This document shows, piece by piece, positions 1 through 6,303 of a DNA stretch of 10,851 nt. The stretch is from an uncultured Veillonella sp. GTDB taxonomy: Bacteria; Bacillota; Negativicutes; Veillonellales; Veillonellaceae. The stretch spans positions 1-10,851 of the forward strand of contig CAKPSA010000039.1 of NCBI GenBank assembly GCA_934183145.1, given 5' to 3'. Positions within the stretch are counted from its first letter, which is position 1. Each line of letters starts with the position of its first letter. The notes below the pieces were generated by a model. The model was not told the DNA's origin and searched no databases. It saw nothing but the letters and a program-made list of their open reading frames with translations. The translations under genes and the position numbers were made by a program.

Positions 1-333
1 ACGACTGCAAAGTCTATGATTGCTAAAAATGCAGAAGTATCTGACACAGTGGATCCTGTTCGCATTGTAGAAGAGGTATTTAAATCAAATCCTGTTCAAC
101 AAGAGGCGGCTAAGAAAGAATTAGCTGATGCGGATATGATGAGACCTCTACCTGTTAATCGAGAGTTTGCTACGAAGGTTGGAGAACATCACAAGATTAA
201 AACCGATACAGGTATTGAAATTTCATTTCCTGTAGAGTATATGAAAAATCGCGAGTTCATTGAGATAAAAACAAATGATGATGGAACTTTGCGCATTGAA
301 TTAAAAAATATTAATAAAATCGTAAATAAATAG
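1..333 (+). CDS. C-terminal part of a probable NA37 (NdpA/YejK-type) nucleoid-associated protein, 5' truncated
   Basis: The frame is open from base 1 (TTAKS before the first ATG at 16) and ends with TAG at 331-333, so this is very probably the end of a longer gene. About 110 residues are visible. The stretch KIKTDTGIEISFPVEYM, followed by an acidic DDGTLRIELKNINK tail, resembles from memory the C-terminal end of the 37-kDa nucleoid-associated protein family, which is about 330 aa long and binds the nucleoid. No catalytic motif is visible and no DNA-binding function can be shown from this fragment. The preceding segment (PVRIVEEVFKSNPVQQEAAKK) is charged and looks helical. No ribosome binding site precedes the ATG at 16, which supports truncation rather than a genuine 105-aa gene. 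The family call is by recall of a short motif and is moderate. Confidence 0.62.
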   Translation, partial: TTAKSMIAKNAEVSDTVDPVRIVEEVFKSNPVQQEAAKKELADADMMRPLPVNREFATKVGEHHKIKTDTGIEISFPVEYMKNREFIEIKTNDDGTLRIELKNINKIVNK

Positions 334-342
334 TAATGAAAA

Positions 343-368
343 AATATATTTATATATAGAAATATATT
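343..368. repeat. AT-only inverted repeat downstream of the NA37-like gene
   Basis: The 9-base arms AATATATTT (343-351) and AAATATATT (360-368) are perfectly complementary around an 8-base loop. There is no T-run after the right arm. On the opposite strand the hairpin is followed by T residues, complementary to the A-run at 339-344, but no leftward gene is present in the window to use it. It may be a weak terminator or simply chance in AT-rich spacer. Confidence 0.3.
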
Positions 369-369
369 A

Positions 370-378
370 TGATACGAT
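370..378 (+). promoter_or_regulatory. Candidate extended -10 promoter for the ybaK-rnhA operon
   Basis: TGATACGAT reads as an extended -10 element (TG-n-TACGAT, 4 of 6 matches to TATAAT). Transcription would start near 385, leaving a leader of about 30 bases before the GTG at 415. I see no good -35 hexamer at the expected distance. A second TG-n-TAGTAT at 394-402 would start transcription inside or after the ribosome binding site and is less likely. Confidence 0.3.
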
Positions 379-404
379 TAAATTTATTTGTTATGCTAGT
401 ATAT

Positions 405-409
405 GGAGG
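405..409 (+). promoter_or_regulatory. Ribosome binding site that selects the GTG start of ybaK
   Basis: GGAGG lies 5 bases before the GTG at 415 and overlaps the upstream in-frame ATG at 403. The ATG has no Shine-Dalgarno sequence of its own, because the bases before it are plain AT-rich spacer. The site therefore favours initiation at 415 and argues against 403. Confidence 0.7.
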
Positions 410-414
410 GTATA

Positions 415-906
415 GTGGGGAAAGAGAAACATAAAAAAACAAACGCATTACGTATTTTAGATACTCATAAGATACCTTATAGTATTAGTGAATATGAGTG
501 GTCTGAAGAACGTGCTGCTGGCCTTCATGTAGTAGAAGCATTAGGACTTGATGAGAAGCAAGTCTTTAAAACATTAGTTGGTAAGGGTGACAAAACTGGT
601 TTTGTAGTATTCTGTATTCCTGTAGCTGAAGAATTAGATATGAAACAAGCAGCTCGTGTAAGTCATAATAAGTCTGTAGAACTTGTTCATGTTAAGGACT
701 TATTGGGGATTACGGGATATCTACGGGGCGGATGTTCTCCAGTGGGAATGAAAAAATCATTTCCTACCTATTTGGATGCCACAATGGAGCCTCAAGAATT
801 TGTATATGTAAGTGCTGGTCTACGAGGGATGCAGATGAAGGTAAATCCAAAGGATTTGGCATCTGTGGTAAATGCTGAATTTGTGGCACTTACAATGGAT
901 CATTAA
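415..906 (+). CDS. ybaK: YbaK/EbsC-type Cys-tRNA(Pro) deacylase
   Basis: This is a trans-acting editing enzyme of the YbaK family, which hydrolyses Cys-tRNA(Pro) made by mistake by prolyl-tRNA synthetase in the cytoplasm. From the GTG start the protein is 163 aa, usual for the family, and begins MGKEKHKKTNALRIL, close to the KKTNAMRxL opening typical of Firmicute members. Visible motifs are FKTLV (about 51-55, with K52 aligning by position with the key lysine of E. coli YbaK), GYLRGGCSPVGMKK (101-114), and VSAGLRG with the following MKVNPKDL (132-148). The in-frame ATG at 403 would add four residues but lacks a ribosome binding site, so I prefer GTG 415. The stop is 9 bases before rnhA, whose Shine-Dalgarno sequence overlaps it, indicating co-transcription. 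The family is confident. Exact tRNA specificity within YbaK/ProX/EbsC is inferred. Confidence 0.9.
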   Translation: MGKEKHKKTNALRILDTHKIPYSISEYEWSEERAAGLHVVEALGLDEKQVFKTLVGKGDKTGFVVFCIPVAEELDMKQAARVSHNKSVELVHVKDLLGITGYLRGGCSPVGMKKSFPTYLDATMEPQEFVYVSAGLRGMQMKVNPKDLASVVNAEFVALTMDH

Positions 907-915
907 GAGGTACGT

Positions 916-1641
916 ATGGCTAAGAAGTTTTATGCAGTTCGTCAAGGACGTGTACCAGGAGTTTATACTACCTGGGCAGACTGTGAGAAACAGGTAAAAG
1001 GCTTTGGTGGTGCTATCTACAAATCTTTTCCTACAGAAGCGGAAGCACGTGCTTTTGTAGATGATTCAGGCTTATCCTTGAGTGATTTCATGAGTGCTAA
1101 ACGGAGTGAACCTAAATCGACACAAGAGGTTAAGTCTAAATCTATACATTCTAGACCTGTGAATTCTAGGTCTAAAGTTCAAAATAAGGTATCACCAAGT
1201 GTTGTGAAACCTGATTTTGCGCAGTCAAATCATGTCATTGCTTATATTGATGGTAGTTATAATAAAGGTACCAATACAGTGGGAGCTGGCGGTGTTATCT
1301 TTTTAAATGGGGAGAGAAAGACTTTTTCATTTCCCTCTACTGATGAACGATATACAGCATTTTGGAATGTGTCCGGTGAGTTATTAGCTGCCATGTATGT
1401 CATGAAATATACTGTTGAACATGGTATCCCTGAATGTTCCCTATATTATGATTATATGGGAATAGAAATGTGGGCTACTAAAAGATGGAAACGCAATAAT
1501 GCACTAACTCAACAATATGCTGCATTTTATGACTCTATAAAAGACCAGGTGCACGTACACTTTCACAAGGTGGCTGCACATACGGGAGATACCTATAATG
1601 AAATGGCTGATGTATTAGCCAAACAAGGCGCGGGGATTTAG
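916..1641 (+). CDS. rnhA: Ribonuclease HI with N-terminal RNA:DNA hybrid-binding domain
   Basis: It cleaves the RNA strand of RNA:DNA hybrids, such as R-loops and primer remnants. The 241-aa protein has two domains. Residues 1-50 (KFYAVRQGRVPGVYTTW and GGAIYKSFPTEAEARAF) are the caulimovirus-viroplasmin-like hybrid-binding domain of eukaryotic-type RNase H1. Residues about 51-104 are a Ser/Lys-rich linker. Residues 105-241 are the catalytic domain. The catalytic set is visible: D112 in YIDGSY, E155 in SGELLAAMY, D179 in YYDYMG and D232 in NEMADVLAKQG, with the accessory histidine H222 in AAHTGD. The enzyme should therefore be active. AAGAGG overlaps the end of ybaK and sits 5 bases before ATG 916. 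The next gene starts 22 bases after the stop. This domain arrangement is common in clostridia-related bacteria. The proteobacterial enzyme usually lacks the first domain. Confidence 0.93.
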   Translation: MAKKFYAVRQGRVPGVYTTWADCEKQVKGFGGAIYKSFPTEAEARAFVDDSGLSLSDFMSAKRSEPKSTQEVKSKSIHSRPVNSRSKVQNKVSPSVVKPDFAQSNHVIAYIDGSYNKGTNTVGAGGVIFLNGERKTFSFPSTDERYTAFWNVSGELLAAMYVMKYTVEHGIPECSLYYDYMGIEMWATKRWKRNNALTQQYAAFYDSIKDQVHVHFHKVAAHTGDTYNEMADVLAKQGAGI

Positions 1642-1663
1642 AGTTCTCAGAAAGGAGGGTGCT

Positions 1664-2587
1664 ATGAATATATGTGTTACTGGTGGGGCCGGTTTTATTG
1701 GTTCTCATCTCGTTGATCGATTAATTGATTTGGGGCACAATGTGCTCGTTATAGATAATCTATCTACAGGTATGCGTTCTTTTGTACATGAGTCTGCTCA
1801 ATTTATTGAGATGGATGTACGGGATCAAAAATTATTATCTGTATTTGAAGAGTTTAAACCTTCTATTGTATTCCATGAAGCTGCTCAAACGATGGTTCAA
1901 TCCTCTATGGAAAATCCAAGTTATGACTGTGATGTTAACTTACTAGGGCTTATTAATGTACTCGATGCTTGTCGTAAGGTAAATGTTGAACAATTCCTAA
2001 TGCCTTCTTCGGCTGCTGTTTATGGAGATTTAGCAGTGTTACCGTTAACAGAGGAGTTAAGTGGTATGCCATCATCCTTCTATGGTTTGACTAAGCTTAC
2101 TGCGGAAGGTTATTTACGAATTTATCGTGAAGCTTTTGGATTAAATACGGTATGCTTTAGATATGCCAATGTATATGGACCACGTCAAGGGGATGGTGGT
2201 GAAGGTGGCGTTATTAGTATTTTCAACCGTTTAATTGTTGAAGGCAAGCCGTTAACCGTATATGGTGATGGGGAACAAACAAGAGACTTTATTTACGTAG
2301 AAGATGTGGTAGAAGCTAATATTAAAGCTATGGGAAATACTAGTTGCACAGGTATTTATAATGTGTCTACCAATACAGGAACATCTGTAAATGAGTTGAT
2401 TACGCGCTTTAGATCTATTAGTGGTGCTGATTTTATGGTTCATTACGAGGACGAGCGCATAGGGGATATCAAACATTCGCGTTTAAGTAATGCAAAGGCG
2501 GAACGTGATTTCGGCTTTGTAGCATCAACAACATTAGATGAGGGCTTACAAAGAACATTAGAATATTTTAAGTCTCATCATAAGTAA
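1664..2587 (+). CDS. NAD-dependent UDP-sugar epimerase (short GalE-like SDR)
   Basis: This 307-aa member of the extended short-chain dehydrogenase family probably epimerises a UDP-hexose or UDP-N-acetylhexosamine at C4 in the cytoplasm. The Rossmann NAD site TGGAGFIGSH is at 6-15, with the ribose-binding acid D31 in VIDNLSTG. The catalytic Ser is in PSSAAVYG (114-121), with Y140 and K144 in YGLTK. RYANVYGPRQ and the following GEGGVI are typical of the archaeal/Thermotoga-like GalE or WbpP-like group rather than classical GalE, whose RYFNAAGAD signature is absent. VYGDGEQTRDFIYVEDV matches the substrate-binding region of the family. The Shine-Dalgarno AAAGGAGGG is strong, 5 bases before ATG 1664. 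It differs clearly from the classical galE at 4417, so the two are unlikely to be redundant copies. The sugar substrate cannot be fixed from sequence. Confidence 0.85.
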   Translation: MNICVTGGAGFIGSHLVDRLIDLGHNVLVIDNLSTGMRSFVHESAQFIEMDVRDQKLLSVFEEFKPSIVFHEAAQTMVQSSMENPSYDCDVNLLGLINVLDACRKVNVEQFLMPSSAAVYGDLAVLPLTEELSGMPSSFYGLTKLTAEGYLRIYREAFGLNTVCFRYANVYGPRQGDGGEGGVISIFNRLIVEGKPLTVYGDGEQTRDFIYVEDVVEANIKAMGNTSCTGIYNVSTNTGTSVNELITRFRSISGADFMVHYEDERIGDIKHSRLSNAKAERDFGFVASTTLDEGLQRTLEYFKSHHK

Positions 2588-2607
2588 GTAATATAAGGTT
2601 TGGGGAC

Positions 2608-2886
2608 ATGAGTGATACACAATTTTGGGTTACTGTAGGGCTATGGAATCTCATTGTATTTAGCATGTATGGGTATGATAAGTTATGTGCTATTAAGGGG
2701 TATAATCGGATTTCAGAGTTTACATTATTATTTTTAGCATTTGCCTTTGGTGGCCTTGGGGCACTATTAGGCATGGTTATTTGGCGTCATAAGACTTTAA
2801 AGCTTAAATTTAAACTAGCTATTCCTGTTGCATTATTATGGTCTGTTTATGCAGTGGGTTTTGGTTATGGTTTATGGGTAAATTGA
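2608..2886 (+). CDS. DUF1294 family small membrane protein
   Basis: The 92-aa protein has three predicted membrane segments (about 6-22, 38-59 and 70-90). It carries the features I associate with DUF1294: WNLIVFSMYGYDK (13-25), RISE (34-37), FGGLGALLGM (47-56) and the basic RHKT (60-63) followed by KF. Family function is unknown. A standalone length of about 90 aa is normal, and in other bacteria the domain is also found fused to a cold-shock domain, which is absent here. The start ATG 2608 has only a weak G-rich site (GGGGA) just upstream. The gene follows the epimerase by 20 bases and is probably the last of the operon. No terminator is visible after it, so read-through into pgi is possible. 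Confidence 0.82.
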   Translation: MSDTQFWVTVGLWNLIVFSMYGYDKLCAIKGYNRISEFTLLFLAFAFGGLGALLGMVIWRHKTLKLKFKLAIPVALLWSVYAVGFGYGLWVN

Positions 2887-2918
2887 TTGCATAAACTAAT
2901 ATTTTATTCATTGTTTTA

Positions 2919-2927
2919 TGGTATAAT
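2919..2927 (+). promoter_or_regulatory. Extended -10 promoter of pgi-galE
   Basis: TGGTATAAT is a perfect consensus -10 with the upstream TG of an extended -10 element. The expected transcription start is near 2934, about 37 bases before the pgi ATG. No convincing -35 hexamer lies 16-18 bases upstream, as is common for extended -10 promoters. Confidence 0.72.
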
Positions 2928-2970
2928 GAGTAGAATATTGTACATAAAATGTCAGTGAAGGAGATATTTG

Positions 2971-4407
2971 ATGTTGCGATTACAATCGGGGTTCGAGTTA
3001 GATTACGCTAACATATATAATGAAAGTTGCATACAAGAACGAGACGTAAATAACTTTGAGCGTGCTATACAAAATGTTTGGCGCCACACCAATATTTTAC
3101 GCTCTACAGGCTTTGAAGAAGGTCATGTTTCAAAGGACGGCTTGCCTGAACCAGTACTGTTTTATCAACTTCCTTATATTTCAGAAGATGGTATTAATAC
3201 ACCTGCAATGTTGAAACGTCTTTATGAACTGCGGGACTATGCTCGTCATAATATTGATACAGTTGTATCTGTAGGTATTGGTGGTTCTTATTTGGGGAGT
3301 AAGGTTATTTTTGATGTCCAATGTGGTGCATTTTGGAATAATCTTAGTACAGAAGAACGCAACGGATATCCACGGATGTACTTTGCTGGATTTAATGTAG
3401 ATGGTGACTACTTATCAGGTCTTATTCGTACTTTAGAGTACCAAGCTCAGAAAAAAGGACCTGATTATAAGGTGATGCTCGTTATTACCTCTAAGTCTGG
3501 CTCAACGATTGAACCAATGGCTAATTTTATGATTTTAGAAAAAGCCTTACAGGATCGGAATATAAATTATGAAGTGGTGGCTGTTACCGATATGTCTGAT
3601 GATGAACATCCTACAGTTCTACGCTCTATGGCAATAGAAAATCATTGGAAGACCTATAGTATTCCATATGGTGTAGGTGGCCGTTTCTCTGTATTTACTG
3701 AAGTGGGGTTTGTTACAGCAGCTCTTGTAGGCTTTGATATTGAAGGTTTCTTGGCTGGCGCAGCTTCAATGGATGCGGCTTGTCAAGAAGAGGATATATT
3801 TAAAAATCCTGCTCTATTAAGTGCCTTACTAAAATATATTGCCTCTGAACGTTATGGTCGTATAATTGAAGTCTTTATGCCCTATGGTGAAGCTCTTCAT
3901 TCTTTATCTGACTGGTATGTACAACTATTGTCCGAATCTTTGGGAAAAATGAGTAATACATGTTTACCATATGGTCGTACACCGGTTGCTGCAGTAGGGA
4001 CTATGGATATGCATGCTCAAGTACAAGAGCATCAAGAAGGTCGTCTTAATAAGGTAGTTCAATTTATTAAGGTTAAGGAGTGGCAACATAATCTGGTAGT
4101 GCCTAATACACATAGTCAATATGAACGGTTACAATCACTAGGCAATGTAGGAATTTGTGATATTTTGAACATTGCACTAGATGCCAATAGAGAGGCCTTA
4201 TCTAGTGATAATCGTTTTAATATGACGATAACTGTACCAACATTAAATGCATTCCATTTAGGGGAAATCATGTTTATGCATTGTTGGGCTGTTTATTTTG
4301 AATCTATTTTTGCAGGAGTAGACGCCTTTGACCAACCAGGGGTTGAAGTTTATAAACGTCTCATTGGCCCAAAATTGGCTAATGTAAAGAATAGCGAACA
4401 TTCATAA
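2971..4407 (+). CDS. pgi: Glucose-6-phosphate isomerase
   Basis: It interconverts glucose 6-phosphate and fructose 6-phosphate in the cytoplasm, linking glycolysis, gluconeogenesis and sugar-nucleotide synthesis. It is 478 aa from the ATG, matching the shorter (about 450-480 aa) bacterial form. Visible are the phosphate-binding GIGGSYLGS (about 102-110) and SKSGST (174-179), the family signature GVGGRFSVFTEVGF (235-248), the base E322 in SESLGK, H348 in MDMHAQVQEHQEG, and K462 in DQPGVEVYKRLIG. All three expected catalytic residues are present. The frame also opens with TTG at 2968, directly before the ATG. GAAGGAG (2957-2963) is 7 bases from ATG 2971, so I take the ATG. The wording around the active-site histidine differs from both the E. 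coli and the B. subtilis loops, but the His and flanking Gln/Glu/Gly are kept. galE follows after 9 bases. Confidence 0.95.
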   Translation: MLRLQSGFELDYANIYNESCIQERDVNNFERAIQNVWRHTNILRSTGFEEGHVSKDGLPEPVLFYQLPYISEDGINTPAMLKRLYELRDYARHNIDTVVSVGIGGSYLGSKVIFDVQCGAFWNNLSTEERNGYPRMYFAGFNVDGDYLSGLIRTLEYQAQKKGPDYKVMLVITSKSGSTIEPMANFMILEKALQDRNINYEVVAVTDMSDDEHPTVLRSMAIENHWKTYSIPYGVGGRFSVFTEVGFVTAALVGFDIEGFLAGAASMDAACQEEDIFKNPALLSALLKYIASERYGRIIEVFMPYGEALHSLSDWYVQLLSESLGKMSNTCLPYGRTPVAAVGTMDMHAQVQEHQEGRLNKVVQFIKVKEWQHNLVVPNTHSQYERLQSLGNVGICDILNIALDANREALSSDNRFNMTITVPTLNAFHLGEIMFMHCWAVYFESIFAGVDAFDQPGVEVYKRLIGPKLANVKNSEHS

Positions 4408-4416
4408 GGGGGAACT

Positions 4417-5406
4417 ATGAATATTTTAGTAACAGGTGGGGCTGGTTATATTGGGAGTCACACAGTACGTGCCTTACAACAATCAGGTTACACGCCAGTA
4501 ATTGTAGATAATTTATCTCGTGGTCATGTAGAATCTATTCCTGAAGGAGTACAATTCTATAATATGGATATAGCAGATCCCAAATTAGTAGATATTATGA
4601 AAGACCATAATATCGTTGGGGTTATGCATTTTGCTGCGCATTCTCAGGTTGGTGAATCCATGGTAAATCCAGCTATTTATTATGAAAATAATGTAGTTGG
4701 CTCATATCACCTTATAGAGTCCGCTCGAGCTGCTGGTGTAAAGCATTTCGTCTTTTCTAGTACGGCTGCTGTATATGGGGAGCCAGATGAAGTGCCAATT
4801 CGTGAAGATGCGCCATTACATCCAACCAATGTTTATGGTCGTACTAAGTTGATGATTGAAGAAATGCTATCTGATTATAGTTCCATTTATGGTTCTACTT
4901 ACGTTGCATTACGTTACTTCAATGCGGCAGGCGCAGATCCATCTGGTACAATTGGGGAAGATCATCATCCTGAAACTCATTTAATACCACTTGTACTAGA
5001 TGCAGCTCGTGGTAAAAGAGAGTATATAACAGTTTTTGGGACTGATTATAATACAGCTGATGGTACATGTATTCGTGATTATATTCATGTTAATGATTTA
5101 GCTAAAGCGCATGTTTTAGCAATGGATTATTTGCGTAGTGGTGGAGCATCACAAGTGTTTAATCTCGGCAGTGGTAATGGCTTCTCTGTAAAAGAAATTA
5201 TTGAAACTGCAAAAGAGGTTACGGGCATTGACATTCCTGTTCAATATGGTGACCGTCGTGCTGGTGACCCAGGTACATTGATTGCATCTTCTGAAAAAAT
5301 TAAAAACTTACTTGGTTGGGATCCTAAATTTAGTAATGTAGCTGATGTTATTAAGGATGCTTGGAAATGGCATACATCTCATCCTGATGGTTTTAACAGT
5401 AAATAA
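4417..5406 (+). CDS. galE: UDP-glucose 4-epimerase
   Basis: This classical GalE of 329 aa interconverts UDP-glucose and UDP-galactose using tightly bound NAD. TGGAGYIGSH is at 6-15 and D31 in VDNLSRGH binds the NAD ribose. The catalytic residues are in SSTAAVYGEP (114-123) and Y140/K144 in YGRTK. The substrate loop RYFNAAGADPSGTIGE (166-181) and GTDYNTADGTCIRDYIHV (208-225) are diagnostic of true GalE. The G-rich site AAGGGGG lies just before ATG 4417, 9 bases after the pgi stop, so the two genes are surely co-transcribed. The pairing fits supply of UDP-galactose for surface glycans, since no galK or galT is visible for a Leloir catabolic role. Arginine is coded almost only by CGT (10 of 12 codons), a useful contrast with the following two genes. 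A strong terminator follows. Confidence 0.94.
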   Translation: MNILVTGGAGYIGSHTVRALQQSGYTPVIVDNLSRGHVESIPEGVQFYNMDIADPKLVDIMKDHNIVGVMHFAAHSQVGESMVNPAIYYENNVVGSYHLIESARAAGVKHFVFSSTAAVYGEPDEVPIREDAPLHPTNVYGRTKLMIEEMLSDYSSIYGSTYVALRYFNAAGADPSGTIGEDHHPETHLIPLVLDAARGKREYITVFGTDYNTADGTCIRDYIHVNDLAKAHVLAMDYLRSGGASQVFNLGSGNGFSVKEIIETAKEVTGIDIPVQYGDRRAGDPGTLIASSEKIKNLLGWDPKFSNVADVIKDAWKWHTSHPDGFNSK

Positions 5407-5410
5407 AATA

Positions 5411-5441
5411 ATGACAAATCGCGTTGACTTGTTAATATAAT
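5411..5441 (+). promoter_or_regulatory. Possible promoter directly before the galE terminator
   Basis: A perfect TATAAT (5436-5441) lies 19 bases after ATGACA (5411-5416, 5 of 6 matches to TTGACA). A transcript would start near 5448, inside the left arm of the terminator hairpin, and would be expected either to stop at about 40 bases or to read through to the secretin genes. It may be a chance match in AT-rich spacer. Confidence 0.3.
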
Positions 5442-5443
5442 GA

Positions 5444-5487
5444 ATGACTCTATTAGTCACCTAGGTGACTGGTAGAGTCATTTTTTT
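5444..5487 (+). terminator. Rho-independent terminator of pgi-galE
   Basis: The left arm 5444-5460 and right arm 5465-5481 form a continuous 17-bp stem with two adjacent G-U pairs (5453/5472 and 5454/5471) and a CTAG loop (5461-5464). The stem is followed at once by a run of seven T (5481-5487). This is a textbook intrinsic terminator and separates galE from the secretin genes. Confidence 0.93.
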
Positions 5488-5515
5488 GTAGGAATTTAAA
5501 AGGACCGCCTAGAAT
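5486..5515 (+). promoter_or_regulatory. Weak candidate promoter for the GspC/PilP-like gene
   Basis: TTGTAG (5486-5491) and TAGAAT (5510-5515) are spaced by 18 bases. The start would be near 5522, leaving almost no leader before the Shine-Dalgarno site at 5524-5530, which makes it doubtful. It is the only -35/-10-like pair between the terminator and the gene. Confidence 0.28.
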
Positions 5516-5535
5516 ATGTCAGCAGGAGGTGGAAT

Positions 5536-6303
5536 ATGAACTTACAAGAATATATACAACGTATTAAATTATGGATTGGCAAACAGTATTTTATTATTCG
5601 TCACTATAAAATCATTATCTCTGTATTCCTTATAATTTTAATAGGTGTATTAATGGTTGGTATTTTATATCCCCGTGAAGAGGAATCTATTCATATATAT
5701 CCAGATACTAGACAGAAACATGATAACAATAATGATATAGGAACAAAAAAAGATGGAGAACTAAGAACTAAAGAATCTGGTCGATTGCTATATGATGTGA
5801 GTACTGTGGAACGAGCTTATCCTTGGAGAGAGGTTTTTAAAGAGTTACCAGATCGTGCTTTGCTTAGGGAAAATGAAGATACTAAGGTTGTAGATGAAGA
5901 GTTAGATGGTAATGATGATGTCGATGTATTGGGGGATGTTAGATACTCTGGTAGTAATAAGTATAAAAGAGGACATAGAACTGATAAGCACAAAAATAGA
6001 AGAGTACAGAGCAAGAGTAAGCAGATAGGTAGTAATACTATACGTATTAGGAATGATGGTTTTGCTAATAATCAAAGTAGCCCAAATTCACATAGGATTT
6101 TAAATTCTTCGAGTATAGAAGAATCTGTTGAGCTTGTGGGCATTATTGAGGGAAATCAAACGATTGCTATCCTTCGAAAAGGTACCGACGAGCAAATGGT
6201 TACTGTTGGAAGTATTTGGCACGGAGTTTCTGTATCTAACATTAATAAAAATGGTGTAGAAATTGTTAAAGGAGGTTCATCACGGTGGCTAAGGATCAAT
6301 TGA
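5536..6303 (+). CDS. GspC/PilP-like inner-membrane protein of a secretin machine
   Basis: The 255-aa protein has a basic N-terminus, one membrane segment (about 25-44), a long charged and probably disordered linker (about 48-195), and a small C-terminal domain (about 196-255). That domain (ELVGIIEGNQTIAILRKG, then VTVGSIWHG and VEIVKGGSSRWLRI) looks like the beta-rich homology region of GspC or PilP. These proteins cross the periplasm and contact the N0 domain of a secretin. Its position directly before a secretin gene, overlapping it by 19 bases, strongly supports this role. The homology is weak by eye, so the role is part inference. AGGAGGT sits 5 bases before ATG 5536. Twelve of 21 Arg codons are AGA/AGG, unlike galE (1 of 12), which may mean low expression or a different origin. 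The linker has no recognisable motif beyond PWREVFKELP at 96-105. Confidence 0.72.
   Translation: MNLQEYIQRIKLWIGKQYFIIRHYKIIISVFLIILIGVLMVGILYPREEESIHIYPDTRQKHDNNNDIGTKKDGELRTKESGRLLYDVSTVERAYPWREVFKELPDRALLRENEDTKVVDEELDGNDDVDVLGDVRYSGSNKYKRGHRTDKHKNRRVQSKSKQIGSNTIRIRNDGFANNQSSPNSHRILNSSSIEESVELVGIIEGNQTIAILRKGTDEQMVTVGSIWHGVSVSNINKNGVEIVKGGSSRWLRIN
6268..6276 (+). promoter_or_regulatory. Ribosome binding site for the GTG-started secretin gene
   Basis: AAAGGAGGT lies inside the end of the upstream gene, with GGAGG ending 9 bases before GTG 6285. It fixes the non-ATG start, which has no in-frame ATG nearby (the next Met codon is residue 99), and points to translational coupling of the two proteins. 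Confidence 0.75.

Noticed and set aside
403..405. ATG 403 as the ybaK start
   Set aside because: The Shine-Dalgarno sequence lies on and after this codon rather than before it, and it serves GTG 415 instead.
1148..1174. Short inverted and direct repeats (TAGACCT/AGGTCTA and two copies of ATTCTAG) within rnhA
   Set aside because: They fall in the Ser/Arg-rich interdomain linker, where repeated SRPVNSRS-type residues produce similar codons. There is no sign of a regulatory or insertion site.
2968..2970. TTG 2968 as the pgi start
   Set aside because: It directly precedes an ATG that is well spaced (7 bases) from GAAGGAG. The ATG is the stronger initiator.
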